Of a DNA stretch of 64,000 nucleotides, positions 37,272 to 46,855 are shown piece after piece. Numbering within the stretch: position 1 is the stretch's first letter; every line of letters starts with the position of its first letter. This DNA comes from Methylomonas sp. 11b (lineage in GTDB: Bacteria; Pseudomonadota; Gammaproteobacteria; Methylococcales; Methylomonadaceae), in the NCBI RefSeq assembly GCF_000515215.1, contig NZ_KI911557.1, positions 2,227,741-2,291,740 on the forward strand, written 5' to 3'. A program made the translations under genes and the position numbers. The notes beneath the pieces are model-generated. The model was not told where the DNA came from. It saw only the letters and a program-made list of their open reading frames with translations, and ran no database searches.

Positions 37272-38572
37272 CGGCTCAGCAACAAGCGCAAGACTTACTG
37301 GATTTCATTGACGCCAGTCCCAGCCCTTGGCATGCGGTCGCCAGCATAGAAGGACGATTGCAGGCGCATCAATTCCAACGCATCCAGGAAAGCGATGCAT
37401 GGTCATTGGCTAGCGGCGGGCGCTACTATGTGATCAGAGACGATTCATCCATCGCCGCATTCGTCATCGGCAAACAAGCCTTGGCGGAAACCGGCTTCAA
37501 AATACTCGGCGCCCATACCGATTCGCCGGGTCTGCGCGTGAAACCGCAGCCGCTGATCGACTCGGACAAGCTTTTGCGTTTGGCTGTTGAAGTATACGGT
37601 GGCCCGATTCTCGCCACGTTTGCTGACCGTGACCTGAGTCTGGCCGGCCGCATTGCCTATCTGGATAGCGACGGCAACATCGCCAGCCGGCTGCTGCGCT
37701 TCGCCGAACCGCTACTGCGCCTGCCGAATCTGGCGATTCATATGAACCGCGGCGTCAACGAAGACGGCCTGAAACTGAAAAAGCAAAGCGAGTTGCCGTT
37801 AATTTTTTCGGCCAGTGTCGAGCAACAATTACCCACAGACAAGTTTCGGCAATTGCTGGAACACGCTAGCGGCATTGCTGCCGAGCGAATTTTGAGCTGG
37901 GAGTTGAATGCTTACGACACCCAGAAAGGCACTCTTTGGGGTGACGGACAACTTTTTTACGCCGATAGCCAATTGGACAATCTGGCCTCCTGCCATGCTG
38001 GATTGACGGCATTATTGGATCCTTCGACCCTAGATGCCGACAGCACGTTGGTCTGCGCGTTTTTCGACCATGAGGAAATCGGCAGTGAGAGCTGCAAGGG
38101 CGCGGCCGGCAGTTTCCTGCCCGATGTGCTCGAGCGCATCGCCAACGCAGTCGGCAATACCCCGGACGACTACCGGCGCTCGCTAGCCAATAGCTTTATG
38201 ATCAGCGCCGATATGGCGCATGCGTATCAACCAAACTTTCCCGGTGCCTACGAACCCGGCCACAAAATCATCGTCAATCACGGACCGGTCATCAAGGTAA
38301 ATGTTAACCATCGTTATGCCTCTGAATGTATTTCAGAGGCTACTTTCATCCGCATTTGCCAACAAGCCGGGGTGCCTTATCAAAAATACGCGCATCACGG
38401 CGACTTGCCCTGCGGCAGCACGATAGGCCCGATAGCTTCGGCGAAATTAGGCATACGCAGTGTCGATGTGGGGTCGCCAATGTGGGCCATGCACAGCATT
38501 CGCGAAAGCGCCGGCGTACTCGATCATGCCTATATGATTCGGGCCTTGCGGGGATTTTTCAGCAACCGATAA
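37268..38572 (+). CDS. apeB: M18 family aspartyl aminopeptidase
   Basis: A 434-residue zinc peptidase. Metal and catalytic motifs are [13 protein letters not shown] near residue 81, [13 protein letters not shown] near 261 and the C-terminal [13 protein letters not shown] followed by [12 protein letters not shown]. It removes acidic N-terminal residues from peptides. The start at 37268 overlaps the msrB stop. Family length is normal. Confidence 0.94.
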   Translation: MTAQQQAQDLLDFIDASPSPWHAVASIEGRLQAHQFQRIQESDAWSLASGGRYYVIRDDSSIAAFVIGKQALAETGFKILGAHTDSPGLRVKPQPLIDSDKLLRLAVEVYGGPILATFADRDLSLAGRIAYLDSDGNIASRLLRFAEPLLRLPNLAIHMNRGVNEDGLKLKKQSELPLIFSASVEQQLPTDKFRQLLEHASGIAAERILSWELNAYDTQKGTLWGDGQLFYADSQLDNLASCHAGLTALLDPSTLDADSTLVCAFFDHEEIGSESCKGAAGSFLPDVLERIANAVGNTPDDYRRSLANSFMISADMAHAYQPNFPGAYEPGHKIIVNHGPVIKVNVNHRYASECISEATFIRICQQAGVPYQKYAHHGDLPCGSTIGPIASAKLGIRSVDVGSPMWAMHSIRESAGVLDHAYMIRALRGFFSNR

Positions 38573-38619
38573 TTTTTCAACTATCCTTGCCTGATGATTT
38601 TATCCGGTAGGGAATAACC

Positions 38620-39201
38620 TTGGTTTCCGTCTTTTCCACTGATGACGCATTGTCGTTGCGGCGCGCTTTTGAGCTCGTAAAGTGGGTAATATTATTTTGC
38701 TTTGTCAGTCAGCCTTCGCCGGCAGACGAACTGAACCTGGAATATAAGGTCAAGGCAGCCTATCTTTATAACTTCACCAAATTCATTACTTGGCCGGAAA
38801 AAGCCAACCCCACCTTTAATATCTGCATTATCGGCCACGACCCCTTCGGGAGTCTGCTGAGCCCGCTGGAGAGCAAGACCGTTCAGGAAAAACCCATTCG
38901 GTTGTTCAAGTTCGATACGCCCAAACAGGCGAAAGATTGCGATATCGTCTATTTCGACAATCCCGAGCAGCGCTCAGACCTTGCTTTACCAGGCGTGTTA
39001 CTGGTCGGCTCCCTGAAAAAGTCACTAACGGTCAGCAGCGAGCCGTTTTTTGCCGAATCCGGCGGCATGATCGGCTTTGCACTCGACGACGGCAAAGTCA
39101 AACTGCACCTCAACCTCAAGGCTTTGAAACAGAGCGGTTTTAACGTCAGCGCCAAACTCATCGAGGTTGCCATACTGGTGGAGGGGGCCGAGCATGAGTA
39201 G
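38620..39201 (+). CDS. YfiR family periplasmic regulator
   Basis: A 193-residue protein with an N-terminal signal segment (VKWVILFCFVSQPSPA) and the DUF4154/YfiR core: YKVKAAYLYNFTKFITWP, FNICIIGHDPFG, DCDIVYFD and a final GGMIGFALDDGKVKLHLNL. YfiR proteins repress a partner diguanylate cyclase from the periplasm. Here the partner is the next gene, whose start overlaps this stop. The start is a TTG at 38620 with TAGGGA seven bases upstream. Confidence 0.88.
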   Translation: MVSVFSTDDALSLRRAFELVKWVILFCFVSQPSPADELNLEYKVKAAYLYNFTKFITWPEKANPTFNICIIGHDPFGSLLSPLESKTVQEKPIRLFKFDTPKQAKDCDIVYFDNPEQRSDLALPGVLLVGSLKKSLTVSSEPFFAESGGMIGFALDDGKVKLHLNLKALKQSGFNVSAKLIEVAILVEGAEHE

Positions 39202-41554
39202 ATTCTTCTCGCGGCTATCCATCAAAGGCAAATTGTTTAGCATCGCCATTACCTCTAGTCTATTTTCCATGCTGTTGGCCTTGGTGATTTTGGTAACGGT
39301 GAACGTCACAGAAGTAAAGCGCAAAGCCCAAAGCGACTTAATCGCCGTTGCCAGCCTGATTGCCAACCGAAGTGTCGCCGCAGTGATGTTTGACGACGCC
39401 AATTTGGCCAAGGAAAACCTGGTGTCCTTGAATAATCTCCCCGATTTGCGCAGCGCTTGCGTCTACACCAAAAGAGGTCAGTTATTCACCTCGCTGGACA
39501 AGCAATCCGCTACCTGCCCGGTCGTATCGCATGGCTTGCGTAATTATTTCGATAAACTCAACCTTTATGTTTATCAGCCCATGCGCCTGGATGACGAAAT
39601 TGTCGGCGGGATTTTTCTATCCTCCGACCTCAGTGCCGCGTTCTGGCGAGAATTGCAATTTGTCGGCGTCGTCCTGATTGTGTTGTTTGTCGCGTTGTCT
39701 ATTACGTTTTTTCTGACCGCACCCTTGTTAAACCGGGTGGCCAAGCCCATCGCGCAACTGGCTAAAACCGCGCAAAAAGTCAGCCAGGAACACGACTATT
39801 CCTTGCGTGCAGCCAAGCACAGCAATGATGAAATGGGAATTTTGGTCGATGCGTTCAACGGTATGCTGGATACCGTGGAGATTCAAAACAAAGCCTTGAT
39901 TAGCGTCAAAAATAACTTCCAGGCCTTGTACGACAACAATCCGACCATGGTGTTTAACCTGGATATGCAAGGGCAAATCATCTCGGTAAACCGCTTCGGC
40001 GCCCGCCAGCTGGGTTTAAGCGTTGAGGAACTGCAAGGCTGCTCTATTTTCAACTTCGCCCATCCCGAAGATATAAACAACTGCAACCAGTTCTTCCAAA
40101 TCTGCCGTAATCATCCCGAGCAAGTACATAAGCTGGAAAGCCGCATCATCTGCCGCAACGGCAATATTATTTGGGCCAGGGAAACCGCGCGCTTGGTGAA
40201 GGACGAAAATAATCGTTCGCACCTGTTGCTGGTTTGCGAAGACATTACCGAAACCCGACGCCTCTCGGAAAAAATCGCCTATCAGGCCAGCCACGACGAA
40301 TTGACCGGCCTGGTCAACCGCCGCCAATTCGATATCCATATTCAGAATTTGGTGTTAGAGGCGCAAGCCAACGATAGCCACCACGTTTTATGTTATTTGG
40401 ATCTGGATCAATTCAAAATCGTCAACGATACCTGCGGCCATCTGGCGGGCGACGAGCTACTAAGGCAGCTCGGCGAAGTATTGCGCCAACAAGTGCGCAG
40501 AATGGACATATTGGCTAGACTGGGCGGCGACGAATTCGGCATCCTGATGTCGTATTGCTCCCTCGAACAAGCCATCATCACCGGCGAAAAACTGCGCAAT
40601 GCGGTATGCGACTTCCAATTTGCCTGGGAAAACCGTAGTTTCAACATCGGGGTGAGTATCGGCATCGCCCCAATCAATCGCGCCTGCGGCAATGCCGTGG
40701 ATGTATTGAAAGAAGCCGATGCCGCCTGTTACGCCGCCAAGGAAAAAGGCCGCAACCGGGTACATATATTCAGTCCGGACGACGAAGAGCTCACACTCCG
40801 CCAAGGTGAAATGCAATGGGTGGAAAAAATCCGTCTGGGAATCGAGCGAGACCGCTTCCAGTTATTCGGTCAATTGATCGTGCCTATAGCCGCTAATCGC
40901 GGCGGTCTACATTTCGAAACCTTAATCCGGTACCGAGACGATCAAGATAAGGTGATTCCGCCCGGTGCTTTTCTACCTGCCGCAGAACGCTACAACATGG
41001 CTTCGCCTTTAGACCGCTGGGTGATCTCCCGTTTGTTCCAGTACTTGGCGACTACGCCCGGCTTCCTGGATCGTTTGGAAATGTGCTCGGTCAATCTGTC
41101 CGGTTTGTCGCTGTCGGACCAAGCCATGCTTGGCTTTATCGATGAGCAATTCCGCAAATGGCAGATACCAACCCACAAAATTTGTTTCGAAATCACCGAA
41201 ACAGCTGCCATCAGCAATCTTTCCTATGCTCGGCAATTTATCGATTCGCTGCGCCAAAAGGGCTGTTCTTTTTCCCTGGACGACTTCGGCAGCGGCTTGT
41301 CGTCATTTGCTTATCTAAAGAACCTACCGGTCGATTATTTAAAAATAGACGGGCTGTTTGTAAAAGACATACTGGATGATCGGGTGGATTTGACTATGGT
41401 TAAAGCGATTAACGAGGTGGCCCACGTGATGGGCAAAAAAACCATCGCCGAGTTTGTGGAGAACCAAAGTATTTTCGATCTACTACAAACCTTGGGAGTG
41501 AATTACGCGCAAGGCTACGGCATTGCCAAACCGGTACCCCTGCGGGAATTATGA
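39194..41554 (+). CDS. CHASE8-HAMP-PAS-GGDEF-EAL cyclic-di-GMP enzyme
   Basis: A 786-residue inner-membrane sensor. Two membrane helices (about 15-38 and 155-178) enclose a CHASE8-type periplasmic domain (ANRSVAAVMFDDANLAKENL). HAMP (about 180-235), PAS (about 245-350), GGDEF near 445 and EAL follow. GGDEF is intact and has an RRMD inhibitory site five residues upstream. The EAL core reads ETL but keeps the Asn of SVNLSG, the FEITE glutamate, DDFGSG, YLKIDG, AEFVEN and AQGYG, so both activities are possible. It should answer to the YfiR protein encoded upstream. The start at 39194 has GGAGGGGG upstream. Confidence 0.93.
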   Translation: MSRFFSRLSIKGKLFSIAITSSLFSMLLALVILVTVNVTEVKRKAQSDLIAVASLIANRSVAAVMFDDANLAKENLVSLNNLPDLRSACVYTKRGQLFTSLDKQSATCPVVSHGLRNYFDKLNLYVYQPMRLDDEIVGGIFLSSDLSAAFWRELQFVGVVLIVLFVALSITFFLTAPLLNRVAKPIAQLAKTAQKVSQEHDYSLRAAKHSNDEMGILVDAFNGMLDTVEIQNKALISVKNNFQALYDNNPTMVFNLDMQGQIISVNRFGARQLGLSVEELQGCSIFNFAHPEDINNCNQFFQICRNHPEQVHKLESRIICRNGNIIWARETARLVKDENNRSHLLLVCEDITETRRLSEKIAYQASHDELTGLVNRRQFDIHIQNLVLEAQANDSHHVLCYLDLDQFKIVNDTCGHLAGDELLRQLGEVLRQQVRRMDILARLGGDEFGILMSYCSLEQAIITGEKLRNAVCDFQFAWENRSFNIGVSIGIAPINRACGNAVDVLKEADAACYAAKEKGRNRVHIFSPDDEELTLRQGEMQWVEKIRLGIERDRFQLFGQLIVPIAANRGGLHFETLIRYRDDQDKVIPPGAFLPAAERYNMASPLDRWVISRLFQYLATTPGFLDRLEMCSVNLSGLSLSDQAMLGFIDEQFRKWQIPTHKICFEITETAAISNLSYARQFIDSLRQKGCSFSLDDFGSGLSSFAYLKNLPVDYLKIDGLFVKDILDDRVDLTMVKAINEVAHVMGKKTIAEFVENQSIFDLLQTLGVNYAQGYGIAKPVPLREL

Positions 41555-43722
41555 GAAATCCTATGCTGAAAACAGTCAAGAAGCAGCTTTTCAAACACTC
41601 TCTAGTCCTTAGCCTCATCGGTCAGCAGGCCCATGCAGAACAAACCGTAAATGAACTGCTGGATTTATCGCCTGCGGAGTTAGCCAATATTTCAGTGAGC
41701 ATTGCCTCGGGCACCGCCAAATCGGTGTCGCAATCGGCAGCAGTGACCACCGTTATCACCGCCGAGCAAATTGCCACGATGGGTGCTACCGATCTGCACG
41801 AGGTGCTGGAAACCGTACCTGGCATGCATGTTACGATCCAACCGGTCACTAACGATTATAGTTACACGATGCGCGGCATGCGCAACGAAACCAATGCCGA
41901 AGTATTGCTCATGCTTAACGGCACGCGTTTCTCCGTGCCTTATCAGGGCACGCATATGGCTGGGATGATTATTCCCGTCGAAAATATTCAACGCGTCGAG
42001 GTAATCAGAGGGCCGGGGTCGGCGCTTTACGGCGCGGACGCCTTCGCGGGGGTAATTAATATTGTTACCAAAAAGGCTGCGGATATTGATGGCGCAACAG
42101 TCGGCGCACGCGGCGGTAATGCCGATACTAAAAGCACTTGGGGCCAATACGGTGGCAAATGGCAAGGCTGGGATGTAGCAGGCAGCCTGCAATATAGCCA
42201 TAACGGTGTCGATCCGGATCGGGTCATCACGGCCGACGCGCAAACCCAAGTCGACCAAGTATTGGGCACGAATATATCGCTCGCCCCCGGCCCAATGCAA
42301 ACCCAAAACGAACGTTGGAACGGCCATCTCAGTTTGCAACGCAAACATTGGGATTTGGGATTTTGGGCTTTTAACGAATCAGATTACGGCTTTCGCTCCG
42401 GCGCCTATGGTGCCCTGGATAACAAAGGCAAGGGCAATGGCAGCAATTACTTGGCGGATGTGCGTTACTCGACCGAGGACGACCTGGAGAACTGGGAATT
42501 GCAAGCCCACGCCAGCTTTCTGCATACTGATGTCTCGGCCAATATTTACGGTTTCCCGGGTGGCTCGATTTTACCGATCGGCGCGGACGGCAACGTCACC
42601 GACCAGCTGGCGTCGACTAAAGGCTTAATGCTATTTCCGGAGGGGCTACGTTTCGTAGCCGGTTTTAAAAATACCGTACCCAGCTTTGAGTTCACCGGTA
42701 TTTACAAAGGTTTCTCCGATCATTTGATCCGCATGATTGCCGGTTTCCGCTATGAGGAAATGAACACGCAAGAAGCACGGAATTATGGCGTAGGCGTTAT
42801 CAACGGCGCCGGGCTATCTGCATTTCCCGCCATCAACCTTGCCGGCGGCTTACAAGATTTAACCGGAACCCCTCTCACATTTATTGACGACCATCATCGC
42901 GACATTTGGTCCGCAGCGATACAAGACGAATGGCAATTTGCCGAAGACTGGCACCTGACCACCGGTTTGCGCTTTGACCACTATTCCGACTTTGGCGGCA
43001 CATTGAACCCCCGCGCCGCGCTGGTCTGGAATATCAATTCACAATTGACCACTAAATTGCTCTATGGTCAGGCTTACAGAGCCCCAAGCTTTCTCGAACA
43101 ATATCAGCAAAATAGCCCGCTTTTCCTTGGCAACCCGGCTTTAAGTCCGGAAACCATTTCTACTACCGAACTGGCATTCGATTATCGTCCGACGAAGAAT
43201 CTGAGAACCGCGTTGAATTTATACCATTATGAGATCCGCGATTTGATTAGCGGCCCGATTTCCGGCGCAGGCACCCTGACCGAGCGTAACTCCTCAGGTC
43301 AAGACGGCTACGGCAGCGAGTTTGAATGGGATTGGAAGTTTCACTCGGATTGGAATCTACGCGGTAACTATGCGTGGCAATTTGCCCGCAACGAAGCGAC
43401 TCATACCCGGGTTAGCAATGTCCCCGAACATCATGTTTACACCGCACTCGCTTGGAATTTCATGCCGAAATGGCAGATTCAAACGCAAATCAACTGGATA
43501 GGTCACCGCCTTAGCAGCCCAGGAGATACGCGCGTTTTGAAAGATTATGAAACGGTCGATTTAACTTTAAATGCTAAAAAACTGATGGGCTATCTGGATC
43601 TAACTGCATCGGCTCGGAACCTATTCGATAGCCACGGCAAGGAACCGGCTACGTCCAGCTATCTTTACAATTTGCCCATCGCCGGACAAACTTTTTATTT
43701 CGAAGCGGGTTTGCACTTTTAG
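41551..43722 (+). CDS. TonB-dependent receptor
   Basis: A 723-residue outer-membrane receptor with a signal peptide ending near AHA. The plug domain covers about residues 45-165 (SVSQSAAVTTVITAEQI, DLHEVLETVPGMHV, VEVIRGPGSALYGADAFAGVINIVTK). A 22-strand-type barrel follows, ending in the C-terminal F of FEAGLHF. The start overlaps the previous stop as ATGA. The substrate is unknown. Its translational coupling to a c-di-GMP enzyme suggests an uptake or signalling module. No FecR-type domain is present. Confidence 0.92.
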   Translation: MRNPMLKTVKKQLFKHSLVLSLIGQQAHAEQTVNELLDLSPAELANISVSIASGTAKSVSQSAAVTTVITAEQIATMGATDLHEVLETVPGMHVTIQPVTNDYSYTMRGMRNETNAEVLLMLNGTRFSVPYQGTHMAGMIIPVENIQRVEVIRGPGSALYGADAFAGVINIVTKKAADIDGATVGARGGNADTKSTWGQYGGKWQGWDVAGSLQYSHNGVDPDRVITADAQTQVDQVLGTNISLAPGPMQTQNERWNGHLSLQRKHWDLGFWAFNESDYGFRSGAYGALDNKGKGNGSNYLADVRYSTEDDLENWELQAHASFLHTDVSANIYGFPGGSILPIGADGNVTDQLASTKGLMLFPEGLRFVAGFKNTVPSFEFTGIYKGFSDHLIRMIAGFRYEEMNTQEARNYGVGVINGAGLSAFPAINLAGGLQDLTGTPLTFIDDHHRDIWSAAIQDEWQFAEDWHLTTGLRFDHYSDFGGTLNPRAALVWNINSQLTTKLLYGQAYRAPSFLEQYQQNSPLFLGNPALSPETISTTELAFDYRPTKNLRTALNLYHYEIRDLISGPISGAGTLTERNSSGQDGYGSEFEWDWKFHSDWNLRGNYAWQFARNEATHTRVSNVPEHHVYTALAWNFMPKWQIQTQINWIGHRLSSPGDTRVLKDYETVDLTLNAKKLMGYLDLTASARNLFDSHGKEPATSSYLYNLPIAGQTFYFEAGLHF

Positions 43723-44141
43723 CTAATTGCTTGAACCGAATAATTCCGGTGAATGGCGTCCAGAAGGTAAGCGACGATCTTACGGCTCAACCAAGCCTCG
43801 CCCGCGGCGACTGCATGGATCATTCTGTTGATATAGGCCGCCAATGACAGACTGTTTTGATAGCCCTTGGCGCCAGCCAGCACGCAGTGCAGAATTTGCT
43901 CTTCATGTAAGTCATCGCCGATGATCACGATATTACTGGTCGGACTGGCCGCTAATAACAAGTTGGTATAGTCGGGCGTTTGGCTACCGCGCAATGCAAA
44001 ATTCAGCAAAATGATGTTGGGTTGGAGCTGTTCGGCAGCATTAAGGGCCTGAATCTCATCCGAATAAAAAGCAACATCCGCTTCCGCCATCAGCATCAGT
44101 GGCTGGATTTGACCGATGTTATCGATTACTTGTATTTTCAT
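43719..44141 (-). CDS. Pseudo-receiver protein
   Basis: A 140-residue receiver-like domain of the NarL type that ends after the linker helix (AGEAWLSRKIVAYLLD) with no HTH output domain. The phosphoacceptor position reads IILLNFALRG, with Asn where Asp is expected, and the N-terminal acidic pair is reduced to IDNIG. The conserved K in AGAKGY is kept. Phosphorylation is therefore unlikely. It converges on the receptor gene with overlapping stops. It may be a stand-alone signalling adaptor or a decaying response regulator. Confidence 0.7.
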   Translation of the reverse strand: MKIQVIDNIGQIQPLMLMAEADVAFYSDEIQALNAAEQLQPNIILLNFALRGSQTPDYTNLLLAASPTSNIVIIGDDLHEEQILHCVLAGAKGYQNSLSLAAYINRMIHAVAAGEAWLSRKIVAYLLDAIHRNYSVQAIS

Positions 44142-44236
44142 GATAAATCTTGCTGTCTGTTAGCGGACTGGCTTGCAACTGTAGCCTGCGGAACTAATTG
44201 GTTAAATTCCTACGGCATTGCCCCTGACTATTCAAT

Positions 44237-45010
44237 TCAGTTGGTAACATCGATAAATCCGTGCAATCCACGTTTGGAATCGACTGCCAACCAACGCCGT
44301 AAGTATTGCAGCTCTTCGGTAGATTGCAATTCTTCAAGGCTTTTTTTATTTTTCAACAATCTGAACGCGGCGGAAAGTACTTTGTAATTCTCGCCCACTA
44401 TACCGGCTCGTCTTAATCCCACGATGTTGAGCCGATAATGCTTCGCGGGCCGGCCACCTATCAGCATAAACGGGATCACATCCATGTTAATCCCTGTTGT
44501 TCCTTGCACGATGGCGTAAGCGCCGATCCGGCAAAATTGATGTACGACTACCGCGCCGCCCATAAACACGTTATGACCAACCTCTACATGGCCGCCAATC
44601 GCCACATTATTGGCAAAAATAGTTTTATCGCCCACCGAGCAATCATGGGCAACATGGCTGTTATTCATGAAATAGCAACCTGACCCGATCCTGGTAGCGC
44701 TGCCAGCTACTGTAGCCCTATGCGCGGTAAACCCTTCTCGAAACACGTTATTGTCGCCAACCTCCAGCCACGACTCGGTTTGGGCAGCAAACCCCAAGTC
44801 CTGCGGTAATCCGCCTAGTACCGAGTGCGGATGTAACACATTACCGTCGCCCATTTTGACATGTGCATGCACTACGGCATGGGCACCTATTTGACTATTC
44901 GCGCCAATCACAGCCCCCGCCTCTATCACCGCAAACGGCCCAACGCTACAGTTTTCTCCAAGCATGGCGCCAGTTTCGACAAAAGCAGTTGGATGAATCG
45001 ATGCAGTCAT
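44237..45010 (-). CDS. lpxA: UDP-N-acetylglucosamine acyltransferase (LpxA type)
   Basis: A 257-residue left-handed beta-helix acyltransferase. It has many hexapeptide repeats, the substrate loop VFREGFTAHRATV and the catalytic histidine in MNNSHVAHDCSVG. The C-terminal helical domain is present. It should catalyse the first step of lipid A synthesis. It is not next to lpxD, fabZ or lpxB as in the usual cluster but follows xerD by 2 bp. It may be the only lpxA or a second copy; this cannot be told from the window. Confidence 0.85.
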   Translation of the reverse strand: MTASIHPTAFVETGAMLGENCSVGPFAVIEAGAVIGANSQIGAHAVVHAHVKMGDGNVLHPHSVLGGLPQDLGFAAQTESWLEVGDNNVFREGFTAHRATVAGSATRIGSGCYFMNNSHVAHDCSVGDKTIFANNVAIGGHVEVGHNVFMGGAVVVHQFCRIGAYAIVQGTTGINMDVIPFMLIGGRPAKHYRLNIVGLRRAGIVGENYKVLSAAFRLLKNKKSLEELQSTEELQYLRRWLAVDSKRGLHGFIDVTN

Positions 45011-45012
45011 AG

Positions 45013-45897
45013 TTAGCCTCTTGGATGATGTTGAGTGTGTAACGCTTTCAAGCGCTGTTGGGCAATATGCGTATAAATTTGGGTAGTGGATAAATCCGAA
45101 TGACCGAGCAATAGTTGTACGACTCGAAGGTCAGCACCATGATTCAACAAATGGGTGGCAAACGCATGACGCAGAGTATGCGGCGACAAATGTTTGTCGA
45201 TACCGGCCAGCGCGGCATAGCGCTTGATAATATGCCAAAAAGCCTGTCTGGTCATAGAAGTGCCCCGGCTGGTAACAAACAAATAGTCGCTTTGTCTATT
45301 TCCCAGGATTGCTTGTCTGGCAGTATTCAGATAACGTTCGGTCCAATCCATGGCTTCTTCACCAACCGGCACCAAGCGTTCTTTGTCGCCTTTGCCGACG
45401 ATACGCACACAACCCTGCCGGAAATTGATTTGACCGAACTTAAGTTCGACTAACTCTGAAACCCGCAACCCGGTAGCGTAAAGCATTTCTAACATAGTTC
45501 TATCCCTGAAACCTAACTTATCGGTAATTTCCGGAGCGTTTAACAATAACTCTACGTCGGCTTCCGACAACGAATCCGGCAACGTGCGGCCAAGCTGTGG
45601 CGCATCTATCAATTGAGTAGGATCGATATTAATCTTACCTTCGCGCAGCAGATAACCGTAAAAGCGCCGCAAACAGGACACTATTCTGGCCGACGAACGA
45701 CTGGTTATACCTTGTTGCTGTCGGTTAGCCAAAAAGCTCTTGATCGTCGTTTCGTCAACAGTCGTTATATCCTTATCCTTCAGCCACTTCGCAAACAATT
45801 TGAGATCGCTGCCATAAGCCGATAGCGTATTGTCGCTTAATCCAAATTCCAGCCATAACGCGTTTAAGAAAGACTCTATGGTCTGCGCCGAATTCAT
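45013..45897 (-). CDS. xerD: Site-specific tyrosine recombinase XerD
   Basis: A 294-residue recombinase with an N-terminal core-binding SAM-like domain and a C-terminal catalytic domain. Catalytic residues are visible in ATGLRVSEL (Arg), VGKGDKER (Lys), SPHTLRHAFATHLL (His-x-x-Arg), LLGHSDLSTTQIYTHI (His and Tyr). It resolves chromosome dimers with XerC. The start overlaps the ogt stop and has GGGGA upstream. Confidence 0.94.
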   Translation of the reverse strand: MNSAQTIESFLNALWLEFGLSDNTLSAYGSDLKLFAKWLKDKDITTVDETTIKSFLANRQQQGITSRSSARIVSCLRRFYGYLLREGKINIDPTQLIDAPQLGRTLPDSLSEADVELLLNAPEITDKLGFRDRTMLEMLYATGLRVSELVELKFGQINFRQGCVRIVGKGDKERLVPVGEEAMDWTERYLNTARQAILGNRQSDYLFVTSRGTSMTRQAFWHIIKRYAALAGIDKHLSPHTLRHAFATHLLNHGADLRVVQLLLGHSDLSTTQIYTHIAQQRLKALHTQHHPRG

Positions 45898-46400
45898 TCC
45901 CCGCCCAATCCCAAACCACGTTCGTACTCAAGTAAACGGTGTTTAAGCGCGACAAACTCGCCATCAGCCTGCCCCATAAAACCGCCGATGCCACGCTTTG
46001 CCACCACCCGATGACACGGGATAATCCCCGCATAAGGGTTATTGCGGCAAGCCCCTGCTATTGCCCTAGGTCCTGAGCCCAGCTTCTCCGCTAACCCCGA
46101 GTATGTTTCTACTTGCCCGACGGGAATAGCCAATAGCGCGCTCCAAACGGCATTACCGTATGCGCTACCTTGGCTTAGCAAGTTGACATGCAGCTCAGTT
46201 TGCATCGGGTTTAACAGATAGCTTTGCACGCGGACAGCCTGCGATGACAAAGTCTTGGTTAACTCACCACCAACATGCCAAGAGGCATCCGTAATGATTT
46301 CACCAACCATGGTTAATCTCAATTCCGCATCGAGTAGTGGCACGGCGAGCAGGGACTCTTCGCCATCCGCAACAGTTTGCCAAACGATATGTAAAGGCAT
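45894..46400 (-). CDS. ogt: Methylated-DNA--protein-cysteine methyltransferase
   Basis: A 168-residue O6-alkylguanine repair protein. It has IPVGQVETYSGLAEKLG, the helix-turn-helix Arg in SGPRAIAGACRNNP and the acceptor cysteine in IIPCHRVV, followed by GIGGFMG. The ATG at 46400 is preferred over a GTG one codon earlier. It precedes xerD in one transcript. Confidence 0.93.
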   Translation of the reverse strand: MPLHIVWQTVADGEESLLAVPLLDAELRLTMVGEIITDASWHVGGELTKTLSSQAVRVQSYLLNPMQTELHVNLLSQGSAYGNAVWSALLAIPVGQVETYSGLAEKLGSGPRAIAGACRNNPYAGIIPCHRVVAKRGIGGFMGQADGEFVALKHRLLEYERGLGLGGE

Positions 46401-46421
46401 CACTTCTCTCTTGCTATCGGC

Positions 46422-46454
46422 AAAAAAAAAGGCAGCTAAGCAGGCCGCCTTTTC
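46422..46454 (-). terminator. Terminator of the rpsP-rimM-trmD-rplS operon
   Basis: On the minus strand a seven-base stem (AGGCGGC paired with GCTGCCT, one G-U pair) is followed by nine T, 41 bases after the rplS stop. Confidence 0.88.
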
Positions 46455-46495
46455 TAATCAACTGATTCGCTATAAACGAACCAGATCGCAACGTA

Positions 46496-46843
46496 TTAAG
46501 AAAGTTTCTCTTTGATACGTGCGGCTTTACCAGCCAAGTCGCGCAGATAATAAAGTTTAGCGCGACGAACGTCACCGCGACGTTTTACTTCGATACTGCC
46601 AACCGATGGACTGTGGGTTTGGAAAACACGCTCAACACCCACGCCATGCGAAATTTTTCTGACGGTAAATGCTGAATTCAAACCGCGATTACGTTTAGCA
46701 ATCACGATGCCTTCAAAAGCCTGTAACCTTTCCCGCGTGCCTTCAGTTACTCTAACTTGCACCACGACAGTGTCGCCAGGTCCGAATTCCGGTACATCTT
46801 TTTTCAGCTGTTCAGCTTCCAATTCTTCAATAATTTTACTCAT
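46496..46843 (-). CDS. rplS: 50S ribosomal protein L19
   Basis: A 115-residue protein with the L19 signature: [56 protein letters not shown] and [14 protein letters not shown]. It sits at the 30S-50S interface. Last gene of the four-gene operon; a stem and T-run follow. Confidence 0.98.
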   Translation of the reverse strand: MSKIIEELEAEQLKKDVPEFGPGDTVVVQVRVTEGTRERLQAFEGIVIAKRNRGLNSAFTVRKISHGVGVERVFQTHSPSVGSIEVKRRGDVRRAKLYYLRDLAGKAARIKEKLS

Positions 46844-46855
46844 AACCACACCCTA

